Shown here: positions 15,893 through 23,853 of the stretch, in pieces | How positions within the stretch are numbered: the first letter of the stretch is position 1 | Layout: the number at the start of each line of letters is the position of its first letter | NCBI GenBank assembly: GCA_033763555.1 | Contig: JANRKK010000020.1 | Location: 1 to 48,835, forward strand | Direction: 5' to 3' | DNA length: 48,835 nt | From: JALYJG01 sp033763555 | GTDB lineage: Bacteria > Pseudomonadota > Alphaproteobacteria > UBA9219 | Program-made: the position numbers and the translations under genes | Notes under the pieces: model-generated | The model's input: only the letters and a program-made list of their open reading frames with translations | Databases searched by the model: none | What the model was told of the DNA's origin: nothing

Positions 15893-17422
15893 TTACGCAA
15901 ATACCTTCCCGTAATTCTCGAGGAACTTTTTCAGCTTGTCCTCGGTTTCCGGTTTGAGCTGTTTGTCGTCGCGAACGGTAGCGAGAATATCGGCGCCGCG
16001 GCTGCGCAACTCGCTCAGCAGGCCCTGTTCGTAACGCGAGACATCTTCGACCTTCACCTTGTCGAGATAACCCTTAACGCCCGCATAGATCACGCAGACC
16101 TGCTCTTCCACCGCCAGCGGCGAGTATTGCGGCTGCTTGAGCAACTCGGTCAGGCGGCGACCGCGGTTCAGCAAGCGCTGCGTCGTGGCGTCGAGATCGG
16201 AAGCGAACTGGGAGAAGGCTTCCATTTCGCGGAACTGGGCAAGCTCCAGCTTGATCGAGCTGGCCACCTGCTTCATCGCCTTGATTTGCGCGGCAGAGCC
16301 GACGCGGCTGACGGAGATACCGACGTTAATGGCCGGACGCACGCCCTTATAGAACAGGCTGGTTTCCAGGAAGATCTGCCCGTCCGTGATTGAGATGACG
16401 TTGGTCGGGATGTAGGCCGAGACGTCACCCGCCTGCGTTTCGATGATCGGCAAGGCCGTCAGCGAGCCACCGCCATTCTTGTCGTTCAGCTTCGCGGCGC
16501 GCTCCAGCAAGCGCGAATGGAGATAGAAAACGTCGCCCGGATAGGCTTCGCGGCCCGGCGGGCGGCGCAGCAGGAGCGACATCTGGCGGTAGGCCACGGC
16601 CTGTTTGGACAGATCATCATAAACGATGAGGGCATGCATGCCATTGTCGCGGAAAAATTCACCCATGGCGCAACCCGTATAAGGCGCCAGGAACTGCAGC
16701 GGCGCGGGTTCCGACGCCGTGGCGGCCACGACGATAGAATATTCCAAGGCACCATTGTCTTCCAGCGTTTTGACGATCTGTGCGACGGTCGAGCGCTTCT
16801 GCCCAATGGCGACATAGATGCAGTACAGCTTCTTAGATTCATCCTTGCCCTGATTGGCGGCCTTCTGATTAATGAAGGTATCGAGCACGACTGCGGTCTT
16901 TCCGGTCTGACGGTCGCCGATGATCAACTCGCGCTGGCCACGGCCAACAGGGACGAGGGAGTCGATAGCTTTCAAACCCGTCTGCATCGGCTCACCGACC
17001 GATTTACGCGGAATGATGCCGGGGGCCTTCACTTCCACGCGGGTCATCTTGACGTCTTTCAACGGGCCCTTGCCGTCGATGGGGTTGCCGAGCGCGTCGA
17101 CCACGCGGCCGAGCAGACCCTTGCCGATGGGAACTTCCACAATCGCGCCCGTACGCTTGACCATATCGCCTTCGCGGATGCTGCGATCGTCACCGAAGAT
17201 CACGACACCGACATTGTCGGATTCGAGATTCAGCGCCATGCCTTTGACGCCGCTTTGGAATTCCACCATTTCCCCGGCGCGGACATTATCGAGGCCATAG
17301 ACACGGGCAACACCGTCGCCGACCGACAGAACCTGGCCGACTTCAGCCACTTCCGCCATGGCGCCGAAATCAGCGATCTGCTTTTTGAGGATCGAAGAAA
17401 TTTCTGAAACGCGAATATCCAT
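15893..17422 (-). CDS. atpA: F1Fo ATP synthase subunit alpha
   Basis: 509 aa, full length. The alpha subunit forms the F1 hexamer with beta and holds the non-catalytic nucleotide sites. Walker A GDRQTGKT is at about 169-176, the N-terminal beta barrel and the LNLESDNVG motif are present, and the family block SAYIPTNVISITDGQI is intact, as is the C-terminal helical domain. It begins one base after the atpH stop, the usual coupling. Unusually, atpG, atpD and atpC do not follow: the next gene is convergent and a terminator lies just past the stop codon. Confidence 0.98.
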   Translation of the reverse strand: MDIRVSEISSILKKQIADFGAMAEVAEVGQVLSVGDGVARVYGLDNVRAGEMVEFQSGVKGMALNLESDNVGVVIFGDDRSIREGDMVKRTGAIVEVPIGKGLLGRVVDALGNPIDGKGPLKDVKMTRVEVKAPGIIPRKSVGEPMQTGLKAIDSLVPVGRGQRELIIGDRQTGKTAVVLDTFINQKAANQGKDESKKLYCIYVAIGQKRSTVAQIVKTLEDNGALEYSIVVAATASEPAPLQFLAPYTGCAMGEFFRDNGMHALIVYDDLSKQAVAYRQMSLLLRRPPGREAYPGDVFYLHSRLLERAAKLNDKNGGGSLTALPIIETQAGDVSAYIPTNVISITDGQIFLETSLFYKGVRPAINVGISVSRVGSAAQIKAMKQVASSIKLELAQFREMEAFSQFASDLDATTQRLLNRGRRLTELLKQPQYSPLAVEEQVCVIYAGVKGYLDKVKVEDVSRYEQGLLSELRSRGADILATVRDDKQLKPETEDKLKKFLENYGKVFA

Positions 17423-17423
17423 C

Positions 17424-18026
17424 TTAAGCGGCTCCCTTTTGCATAACGAGATGTTCTGATTTTAACTGACGCTCCAACCGCGCCAAACGGCTTTTTACCG
17501 AAGCGTCGATCAAACGCGAACCCATTTTGACGACAAAGCCGCCGAGCAGCCCGGCATCTTCGCGTACCGACAAATGCACTTTACCGCCTGCCCATTTGGC
17601 AAGTTTGGCAGCAAGCTGTTCTTGCTGCGCGGATGACATACTTTTCGCCGTGCGTACTTCGGCGCTGTGCTCACCGCGCTGCACGGCCAGTTCCGACAAG
17701 AACGCTGCGATCACGGCATCCAGCTGAGCCAGACGGCGGTTCTGCGCGAGGAGCGCGAGGAAATTGGCGGTCAAAGGACCCAGCTTGGCGGCAACGGCAA
17801 CCTGCTGCATGGCTTTCACGAGCTGGGCGCGGCCCAGGCGTGGTTGCCCGGCGATATATTGGAATTCAGAACTTTCGGCGCTGAGCTTGCGCAGATTGCG
17901 TAAATCAGCGGCCACGGCGTCCAGCATCTTGCGCTCTTCGGCGAGATCATAGAGCGCACTGGCATAGCGGCGGGCCAGCACAGCGGCATCTCCGGCAACG
18001 ATGGGGGTGGAAGCGGCTTGCGGCAT
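17424..18026 (-). CDS. atpH: F1Fo ATP synthase subunit delta
   Basis: 200 aa. The delta subunit (OSCP type) joins the F1 head to the peripheral stalk. The N-terminal helical domain includes ARRYASALYDLAEE, and the C-terminal family motif GLLGGFVVKMGSRLIDASV is intact with its LIDASVKSRL ending. The N-terminus is about 12 residues longer than in many homologues. The 118 bases between era and this gene hold no other gene and presumably the operon promoter; I see no convincing -35/-10 pair. Confidence 0.95.
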   Translation of the reverse strand: MPQAASTPIVAGDAAVLARRYASALYDLAEERKMLDAVAADLRNLRKLSAESSEFQYIAGQPRLGRAQLVKAMQQVAVAAKLGPLTANFLALLAQNRRLAQLDAVIAAFLSELAVQRGEHSAEVRTAKSMSSAQQEQLAAKLAKWAGGKVHLSVREDAGLLGGFVVKMGSRLIDASVKSRLARLERQLKSEHLVMQKGAA

Positions 18027-18144
18027 GAATAAGCGCTAGAAAATCCAAAGGGTTAGGGGGTCGTCGCCTCAGCCCTGCGAGGGGCGGGTTTTCCATAGCA
18101 AAGCCAGGCCAGTGGCGCAACTGTTTCGAGCCCGAAGAAGGGTT

Positions 18145-19059
18145 TCAGCGGGAGCCGAATTCCAGCCCAAACATGCGGTAAAATTCGGGCCTGTCCTGCC
18201 ATTTTTCGTCAACTTTGACCTCGAGGAACAAATGCACGCGCTGGCCCGTTAATTGTTCGATTTCCCGCCGCGCCGCCTGCCCCACGGATTTGATGCGCGA
18301 CCCACCCTTGCCCAGCACGATGGGGCGATGGCCCTCACGGGCCACCACAATCCGCTGCCGGATGGTCGCGGAGCCATCCTCGTTATTCTCCCAACTTTCG
18401 GGAACGACGGTTGCGGCATAGGGAAGCTCCTGCTGCAACTGGCGGAAAAGCTGCTCGCGGGTAATTTCGGCTGCCAGCAATTGCGAAGGCAGATCACTGA
18501 GCTGGTCGGCATCGAACAGCCAATGTCCCTCCGGCATTTTAGTGATGAGATATTTTTTCAGGTCATCGACGCCATCGCCCTTCAGCGCCGAGATCATGAA
18601 AATATCACTGACGATTCCGGTGGCATTCAACTGATCAGCCAGCGGTAATAATTTTGCAGGCTCCAGAACATCGGCTTTATTGAGCGCCAGCACCACGCGC
18701 CGCTTGCGGCGTTTTAACTCATCCACAATCGCGTTGACCTTGTCGTCAATTTTGCCGCTTGCATCAACCAGAAGAACAATGGCATCCGCGCCCTCCAAAC
18801 TTTGCCACGCTGCCTGCACCATCGCGCGGTCGAGGCGGCGTTTCGGCTCAAAAATCCCGGGCGTATCGATGAAAGCAACCTGCACAGAATCTTCGGTCAT
18901 GACGCCAACAATTTTCATGCGCGTCGTCTGCGCCTTGGGACTGACGATGGAAATCTTCTGGCCGATCAGCCCATTGAGCAAGGTGGATTTGCCCGCGTTC
19001 GGCGCGCCGACAATGGCGACGAAACCGGATTGCGTTTTTGGCGACTCCGCTTGCGTCAT
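18145..19059 (-). CDS. era: GTPase Era
   Basis: 304 aa. Era binds the 3' end of 16S rRNA and assists 30S maturation. G1 is GAPNAGKST (about 17-25), G3 DTPG, G4 NKAD, G5 SALKG; the C-terminal KH domain has VLGKGGSRIKSVGQAAR (RNA-binding GxxG) and ends with an LFLEVKV strand. It overlaps the rnc stop codon by four bases, so it is translationally coupled to RNase III, with which it shares ribosome-maturation work. The recO gene that often follows era is absent. Confidence 0.97.
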   Translation of the reverse strand: MTQAESPKTQSGFVAIVGAPNAGKSTLLNGLIGQKISIVSPKAQTTRMKIVGVMTEDSVQVAFIDTPGIFEPKRRLDRAMVQAAWQSLEGADAIVLLVDASGKIDDKVNAIVDELKRRKRRVVLALNKADVLEPAKLLPLADQLNATGIVSDIFMISALKGDGVDDLKKYLITKMPEGHWLFDADQLSDLPSQLLAAEITREQLFRQLQQELPYAATVVPESWENNEDGSATIRQRIVVAREGHRPIVLGKGGSRIKSVGQAARREIEQLTGQRVHLFLEVKVDEKWQDRPEFYRMFGLEFGSR

Positions 19060-19757
19060 GCTTTCTGAAGACGCTTGAGCAAGAGGGCAGCAGCCGACTT
19101 TTGTGCCGCGCGTTTGGAATCCCCTTCAGCCGAGACCGGATCATGGCCCTTCACGCTTACTGCGATGACGAATTTCGGCGCATGCGCAGGGCCCGAATGC
19201 TCGACAACTTTATATTGCGGCAAAGGCAGCCCCTGCCCTTGCGCCCATTCCTGCAACGCGGTTTTCGGGTCAGCCGGAGCTTCCTTGACGGCAATATCTT
19301 TCTGCCAATAACGCTGAATGAATTTCTGCGCCGCCTTGAGCCCGCCATCGAGATAAAGCGCGCCAATGACCGCCTCCATCGCATCCGGCAGCGTTGCCAG
19401 ATTTTTGCGTGCAGCACTCGCTTCCTCACCGCGCGCGAGGCGGAGATACTGGCCAAGGCCAATCTCATTCGCTACACCACGCAAGGCTTCACGGTTCACC
19501 AAAGCTGCGTGGCGCTTGGCCAGATCGCCTTCGCTGGATTCCGGGAAAGTTTCATAAAGCCAATCGGCGATCACAAGACCGAGAACGCGGTCGCCCAGAA
19601 ATTCAAGCCGCTCGTAAGGCATCACGCCTTTTTTGCGCTGACGGAACCCCGCCAACGAAGGATGCGTCAAGGCATCCTGCAGCAAATCCGGCGTCTTGAA
19701 TTCATAGCCGAGGCGCGCCGCAAGTTCATCGATATTCGTTTTGCGCGGCGGGGGCAT
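19056..19757 (-). CDS. rnc: Ribonuclease III
   Basis: 233 aa. The nuclease signature ERLEFLGDRVLGLV is present with its metal-binding acidic residues, a second acidic cluster occurs at EAVIGALYLDGG, and a double-stranded RNA-binding domain fills the C-terminal ~70 residues (KTALQEWAQ to KSAAALLL). RNase III processes rRNA precursors and other structured RNAs. I chose the ATG at 19757, which overlaps the lepB stop as TAATG; a longer reading would extend into lepB. Middle gene of lepB-rnc-era. Confidence 0.97.
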   Translation of the reverse strand: MPPPRKTNIDELAARLGYEFKTPDLLQDALTHPSLAGFRQRKKGVMPYERLEFLGDRVLGLVIADWLYETFPESSEGDLAKRHAALVNREALRGVANEIGLGQYLRLARGEEASAARKNLATLPDAMEAVIGALYLDGGLKAAQKFIQRYWQKDIAVKEAPADPKTALQEWAQGQGLPLPQYKVVEHSGPAHAPKFVIAVSVKGHDPVSAEGDSKRAAQKSAAALLLKRLQKA

Positions 19758-20524
19758 TATTTGATCTTTGTGAAAACGCGGTTCCAGCGTACCGCCCAGG
19801 GCCATTTCCAAAACTGCCAGAAGCGCGCATTCTCATCGAGCGAGAAGAACAAAAAGCGCGCCTGACCAACAAGGTTTTCTTCGGGCACGAAACCGACAGT
19901 TGTCGTGCGGCTATCCTGCGAATTGTCGCGGTTGTCGCCCATGAAAAAATATCGGCGCGGTGGAACAGTAAAAACATCCGTATTATCCAGTGCGCGATCA
20001 TCGCCTTCTTCGCGGATGATATGGCTGACGCCGTCCGGCAGCCGCTCTTCATAATCCGTATAGCTGGCATGGGCTTCGGAATCCGCAGATGCAGGTGGTT
20101 CCTGGCGCGTGCGCTCCACGGGAATGCCGTTGATATAAAGTAGCCCCTGGCGGACTTGAATTTGGTCACCTGGCAGGCCAATCAGGCGCTTGATGTAATC
20201 GGTGGAATTGTCGCGCGGTGTCTTAAAGACAACCACATCGCCGCGCTTGGGCTCATGTCCCAAAACCCGACCGGAAAAAGGTACCAGCCGCCAGAAGGTT
20301 CCCGTGCTGCCATAGCCATAGCTGTATTTCGACACGAACAGGAAATCGCCAATCAGAAGCGTCGGCACCATCGAACTGGATGGAATATTGAAAGGCTCAT
20401 ACGCAAAGGTGCGAATGACCAGCGCGATCAACATCGCATAGATAATGGTCCGTATGGTTTCCCCCCAGCCATCGACGCGGCTTTTTTCAGTTTGGGACGG
20501 AGAAGAAGATGGCGTATCGGTCAT
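19757..20524 (-). CDS. lepB: Signal peptidase I
   Basis: 255 aa. Signal peptidase I cleaves Sec and Tat signal peptides in the periplasm. One N-terminal membrane helix (about 24-41) is followed by the catalytic Ser51 in PSSSMVPTL, the catalytic Lys112 in YIKRLIGLPGD and box E with GDNRDNSQDSR. An ATG six bases upstream is also possible, but GGA lies about 5 bases ahead of the chosen one. Head of the coupled lepB-rnc-era trio. Confidence 0.96.
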   Translation of the reverse strand: MTDTPSSSPSQTEKSRVDGWGETIRTIIYAMLIALVIRTFAYEPFNIPSSSMVPTLLIGDFLFVSKYSYGYGSTGTFWRLVPFSGRVLGHEPKRGDVVVFKTPRDNSTDYIKRLIGLPGDQIQVRQGLLYINGIPVERTRQEPPASADSEAHASYTDYEERLPDGVSHIIREEGDDRALDNTDVFTVPPRRYFFMGDNRDNSQDSRTTTVGFVPEENLVGQARFLFFSLDENARFWQFWKWPWAVRWNRVFTKIK

Positions 20525-20572
20525 AAACATCCAGCTGTGCAGAAACCCGTCATGCGCGGGAACGGCGCGACG

Positions 20573-21004
20573 TTAAAGGAAACCCTGCAGCTTCACAAGC
20601 GTGTGGGCGGACGGGATAGCCTCGATCACAACAAAGGCTTGCGCCCAGTCTTTTTCATCGCTGATGGTCAGGTGGATATGGGCTTTCATGCCGTCTGGCG
20701 TAATGGCACGCAGCCGTTCCAGCGCCCCGCCCGTCAGTTCCATCGTCGGTTGTCCCGAGGGGTGATTAACAACCCCCATGTCGCGGAAATAAACGCCGCG
20801 GTTGATGCCCGTACCAAGCGCCTTGGCGCAGGCTTCCTTGGCAGCAAAGCGCTTCGCGTAAGTGGGAACGGGATTGGTGCGCTTCGCAGCCTTGGCGCGC
20901 TCGACTGGCGTAAAAAGACGTTCCATGAAACGCTCGCCATAACGGGCGATGGTCTGCTCAACGCGCCTGATATCGATGAGGTCGCTGCCGATGCCGATGA
21001 TCAT
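20573..21004 (-). CDS. acpS: Holo-[acyl-carrier-protein] synthase
   Basis: 143 aa. AcpS transfers 4'-phosphopantetheine from CoA to the acyl carrier protein. Both family motifs are present: GIGSDLIDIRR near the N-terminus with its magnesium-binding Asp, and KRFAAKEACAKALGTGI with the conserved Glu and Lys. AcpS upstream of lepB-rnc-era is the standard alphaproteobacterial order. The start follows the MarR-family gene by 12 bases, so both may share a transcript. Confidence 0.95.
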   Translation of the reverse strand: MIIGIGSDLIDIRRVEQTIARYGERFMERLFTPVERAKAAKRTNPVPTYAKRFAAKEACAKALGTGINRGVYFRDMGVVNHPSGQPTMELTGGALERLRAITPDGMKAHIHLTISDEKDWAQAFVVIEAIPSAHTLVKLQGFL

Positions 21005-21016
21005 GGGAAGACGGCT

Positions 21017-21472
21017 TTAGCCGCCGCCGTAATTGATCATGCCTGTCCAGAAGCGTTCCAGCTTCCGCAAGACATCAATCACCTTGGTCAACTCATCCGA
21101 CGTAATCGAAGCGCCCGAGAGCGTGCCCGCCTGCTTTTCAAAAGCTTCGCCCATTTTCTTGTGCAGGGCGAGACCCTTTTCCGACAGTTTCACGCGGACG
21201 GAGCGGCGGTCATGCGGTGAGCGTTCCTGCAGCAGATAGCCGTTCTCGACCATCTTTTTCACATTGTAGGAAACATTCGACCCAAGGTAGTAGCCGCGCA
21301 CGGTCAATTCGCCGACCGTCATTTCATCCTGGCCAACATTATAAAGAATGAGGGCCTGGACGTTGTTGATGTCTTGAATGCCTTGATGATCAAGGTCGGA
21401 TTTCACGACTTCGAGAAAATGCCGATGAGCCCGCTCAACCAGAAGAACAGCTTCATAATAGGGATGACGCAC
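21017..21472 (-). CDS. ldtR: MarR-family winged-helix regulator, LdtR type
   Basis: 151 aa from a GTG. The sequence DINNVQALILYNVGQDEMTV, then GELTVRGYYLGSNVSYN as recognition helix and a wing with ERSPHDRRSVRVKLSEKG, is MarR-like and closely resembles LdtR, known as a regulator of L,D-transpeptidase and stress genes in Rhizobiales and Liberibacter. I chose the GTG because a perfect GGAGG lies 7 bases ahead; an ATG 24 bases upstream has no such site. A 7-base inverted repeat upstream (21504-21532) could be its own operator. Confidence 0.85.
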   Translation of the reverse strand: MRHPYYEAVLLVERAHRHFLEVVKSDLDHQGIQDINNVQALILYNVGQDEMTVGELTVRGYYLGSNVSYNVKKMVENGYLLQERSPHDRRSVRVKLSEKGLALHKKMGEAFEKQAGTLSGASITSDELTKVIDVLRKLERFWTGMINYGGG

Positions 21473-21503
21473 GAGAGAACCTCCGACCGGGGGCATACTA
21501 CAG

Positions 21504-21532
21504 GCTAAAACAAAAAAACATTGTATTTTAGC
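21504..21532. promoter_or_regulatory. Candidate operator upstream of ldtR
   Basis: GCTAAAA-N15-TTTTAGC, a perfect 7-base inverted repeat in AT-rich DNA, 32 bases before the GTG start of the MarR-family gene. MarR regulators often repress their own promoter through such sites; the assignment is inference. Confidence 0.4.
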
Positions 21533-21592
21533 GTTCGTTCAAAAATGGTTAAGAATCAAGCCCTTGTCAATAAAACCCATGGCAGCGCGGGT

Positions 21593-22933
21593 TTACTTGC
21601 TGCCGAGGAATTTCTCCAGCCAGTGAATATCATAGTCGCCATTGATGAAGTCGGGCTGGCTAATAATGCGCTGATGCAATGGCAGGGTGGTTTTGATGCC
21701 GCCGATCACAAACTCTTCCAGCGCGCGGCGCAGTCGCAACAGGCATTCATTGCGGTTTTTGCCATGGACGATCAGCTTGGCGATCATGCTGTCGTAATGC
21801 GGCGGCACGCTGTAGCCGTCATAGAGGGCGCTGTCGACGCGCACATCGAGGCCACCCGGCGGATGATAGCCTGTGATCTTGCCCGGTGATGGCGTAAAAG
21901 TTTCAGGGTCTTCAGCATTGATACGGCATTCGATGGAATGACCGCTGAAGACAATGTCCTTCTGTTTGTAGCTGAGCGGCAGCCCGGCAGCGACGCGAAT
22001 TTGTTCACGCACCAGATCGATGCCGGTGATCATTTCTGTGATCGTATGCTCGATCTGCAGGCGCGTGTTCATTTCGATGAAATAGAACTGGCCGTTCTCA
22101 TACAAAAACTCGATCGTGCCGACGCCGCGATAGCCGAGCTTCTGAACGACCTTGGCGGCCAGCGCGCCGATCTGTTCGCGTTCACTTTCGTTCAGACCGG
22201 GGGATGGCGCTTCTTCCACGACTTTCTGGTGGCGGCGCTGGATGGAGCAGTCGCGCTCGCCGAAATGCACGGCATTGCCGTGCGTATCGCCGAGCAGCTG
22301 CACCTCAATATGGCGCGGCTTTTCGAGGTATTTTTCCATGTAAACTTCGTCATTGCCAAAGGCGGCTCGCGCTTCACCGCGTGCCAGCTGATAAGCCTCG
22401 GACAGACCTTTGGCATCGCGGGCGACTTTCATGCCTTTGCCGCCGCCACCTGCTGCCGCCTTGATGAGAACCGGGCAGCCGATATCCTCGGCAACTTTCA
22501 TAGCTTCTTCGACGGTCGTCACAGCACCATCCGAACCCGGCACCGTCGGCAACCCCAGATTTTTGACCGTCGTCTTGGCCGTGACCTTGTCGCCCATGAT
22601 GCGGATATGCTCAGGCGTCGGGCCGATGAAGGTGAAGCCGTGTTCCTCGACCATTTCGGCGAAGGCGGCATTTTCGGACATAAAGCCAATGCCGGGATGA
22701 ATGGCATCCGCGCCCGTAATAGCCGCAGCGCTCAGGATCGCCGGGACATTTAGATAGCTGTCTTTTGCAGGCGGCGGGCCGATACAGACGCTTTCGTCGG
22801 CCAGGCGCACATGCATGGCATCGGCATCTGCCGTGGAATGGACAGCAACCGTATGGATGCCCATCTCGCGGCAGGCGCGATGGATGCGCAATGCAATTTC
22901 ACCCCGGTTGGCAATGAGGACTTTTTCAAACAC
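21593..22933 (-). CDS. accC: Acetyl-CoA carboxylase, biotin carboxylase subunit
   Basis: 446 aa. AccC carboxylates the biotin on AccB using ATP and bicarbonate, the first half of malonyl-CoA synthesis. Domains in order: N-terminal biotin-carboxylase domain (MFEKVLIANRGEIALRI), ATP-grasp with the glycine-rich loop AAAGGGGKGMKV, catalytic EMNTRLQIEHTITE, and the C-terminal domain. Translation begins at GTG with AGGA about 7 bases upstream; that AGGA overlaps the stop codon region of the preceding solute-binding gene, so the two are coupled. accB, its usual upstream neighbour, is not in the window. Confidence 0.97.
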   Translation of the reverse strand: MFEKVLIANRGEIALRIHRACREMGIHTVAVHSTADADAMHVRLADESVCIGPPPAKDSYLNVPAILSAAAITGADAIHPGIGFMSENAAFAEMVEEHGFTFIGPTPEHIRIMGDKVTAKTTVKNLGLPTVPGSDGAVTTVEEAMKVAEDIGCPVLIKAAAGGGGKGMKVARDAKGLSEAYQLARGEARAAFGNDEVYMEKYLEKPRHIEVQLLGDTHGNAVHFGERDCSIQRRHQKVVEEAPSPGLNESEREQIGALAAKVVQKLGYRGVGTIEFLYENGQFYFIEMNTRLQIEHTITEMITGIDLVREQIRVAAGLPLSYKQKDIVFSGHSIECRINAEDPETFTPSPGKITGYHPPGGLDVRVDSALYDGYSVPPHYDSMIAKLIVHGKNRNECLLRLRRALEEFVIGGIKTTLPLHQRIISQPDFINGDYDIHWLEKFLGSK

Positions 22934-22941
22934 GGTTTATC

Positions 22942-23844
22942 CTAGCGTGCAGCAGGTTGAGCGTAGGGCTTAGCGGTGCGCAGGAACTGGCCCGGCGCCG
23001 TTTCATGCTTTTTCAGTATAGCGTCAATGCGTCCTGCATATCCCATTTCATGCAAAACAACATTCAACATCGAAACCAGTTTAGCTTCGCCTTTATTCAC
23101 GACCAACCCCAGCGCATGCAACCGCAAGGGATTGCCTATCGCCAAGTCCCGGACAGGCGGAGATTGATTGCCCGATGCCAGATAAACTGAGAAATTGGAC
23201 TGATCAAAAAAGGCAACATCGGCTTTTTTCGTAACAACAGCCTCAAGCGTTTGTGCAAGTTCGACATTCTGCGGCAGCGAAAAATCCTTCGCCTGCGGGA
23301 ATGTCTCGGCGCGGATGAATTGCGACATCTCTGCATCAATCGTCACAACGGTTACATCCGGCGAGTTGATGGCGGTAAGATTATTGTCAAAACGGTGATC
23401 ATCGGCACGCACATAAACACCCGTTCCGGTATAATAAACAGGCGTCGTATATTCCACGACACGCGCCATGGAAATATTTCCGAGATAGAGCGGGAAACAA
23501 ACTGCATCATAACGTTGAGTCTTCAGACCTTCCGCCAAATTGGCAAAATTGACCTCCTCAACCCACTCAACTTTCAAATTCAGGCTCTTCGCAATTTCTT
23601 CGGTCAGATCATAAGCGACGCCGCTATATTGACCTGTGTTCGGGTCCTTGGAAAAACTCGGCGGCAAGACGATGTAAGCGCAACGCAAAACATTGCTTTG
23701 CATCATGCGCTCGAAGGCAGGTTGTTCGGAAGCAGATTCCGGCTTCGCGTTGCCGCTGCTTTGTGGTGCCAGCGCATGAACTGCCAAGGCTGTCAGCGCA
23801 GCAACAATGATAACGGCTATATAGTGACCAAGTTTGTTTGGCAT
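22942..23844 (-). CDS. Family 3 extracellular solute-binding protein (paralogue 1)
   Basis: 300 aa. An N-terminal hydrophobic segment (about 6-26) acts as signal peptide or membrane anchor. The body follows the SBP_bac_3 fold: LRCAY strand, DLTEEIAKSLNLKVEWVEEV, RYDAVC, and a second lobe ending in the VVNKG and LHEMG blocks. Such proteins normally bind amino acids for ABC importers or sense ligands. No permease or ATPase gene is near. It shares its pattern with the genes at 23854 and 40033. AGGA lies 7 bases before the chosen ATG; another ATG six bases upstream is too close to it. It starts 9 bases after the preceding paralogue stops. Confidence 0.85.
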   Translation of the reverse strand: MPNKLGHYIAVIIVAALTALAVHALAPQSSGNAKPESASEQPAFERMMQSNVLRCAYIVLPPSFSKDPNTGQYSGVAYDLTEEIAKSLNLKVEWVEEVNFANLAEGLKTQRYDAVCFPLYLGNISMARVVEYTTPVYYTGTGVYVRADDHRFDNNLTAINSPDVTVVTIDAEMSQFIRAETFPQAKDFSLPQNVELAQTLEAVVTKKADVAFFDQSNFSVYLASGNQSPPVRDLAIGNPLRLHALGLVVNKGEAKLVSMLNVVLHEMGYAGRIDAILKKHETAPGQFLRTAKPYAQPAAR

Positions 23845-23853
23845 ACCCATGTC

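Noticed and set aside
16517..17407. A 296-codon open frame on the plus strand opposite atpA
   Set aside because: It mirrors the codon pattern of atpA, which is certain; the translation shows no family features.
19038..19865. A 275-codon plus-strand frame opposite rnc
   Set aside because: Complement of the rnc and lepB coding sequence; no ribosome-binding site and no domain.
20156..21220. A 354-codon plus-strand frame opposite lepB, acpS and ldtR
   Set aside because: It spans three well-supported minus-strand genes and their spacers, which is not plausible for a real gene.
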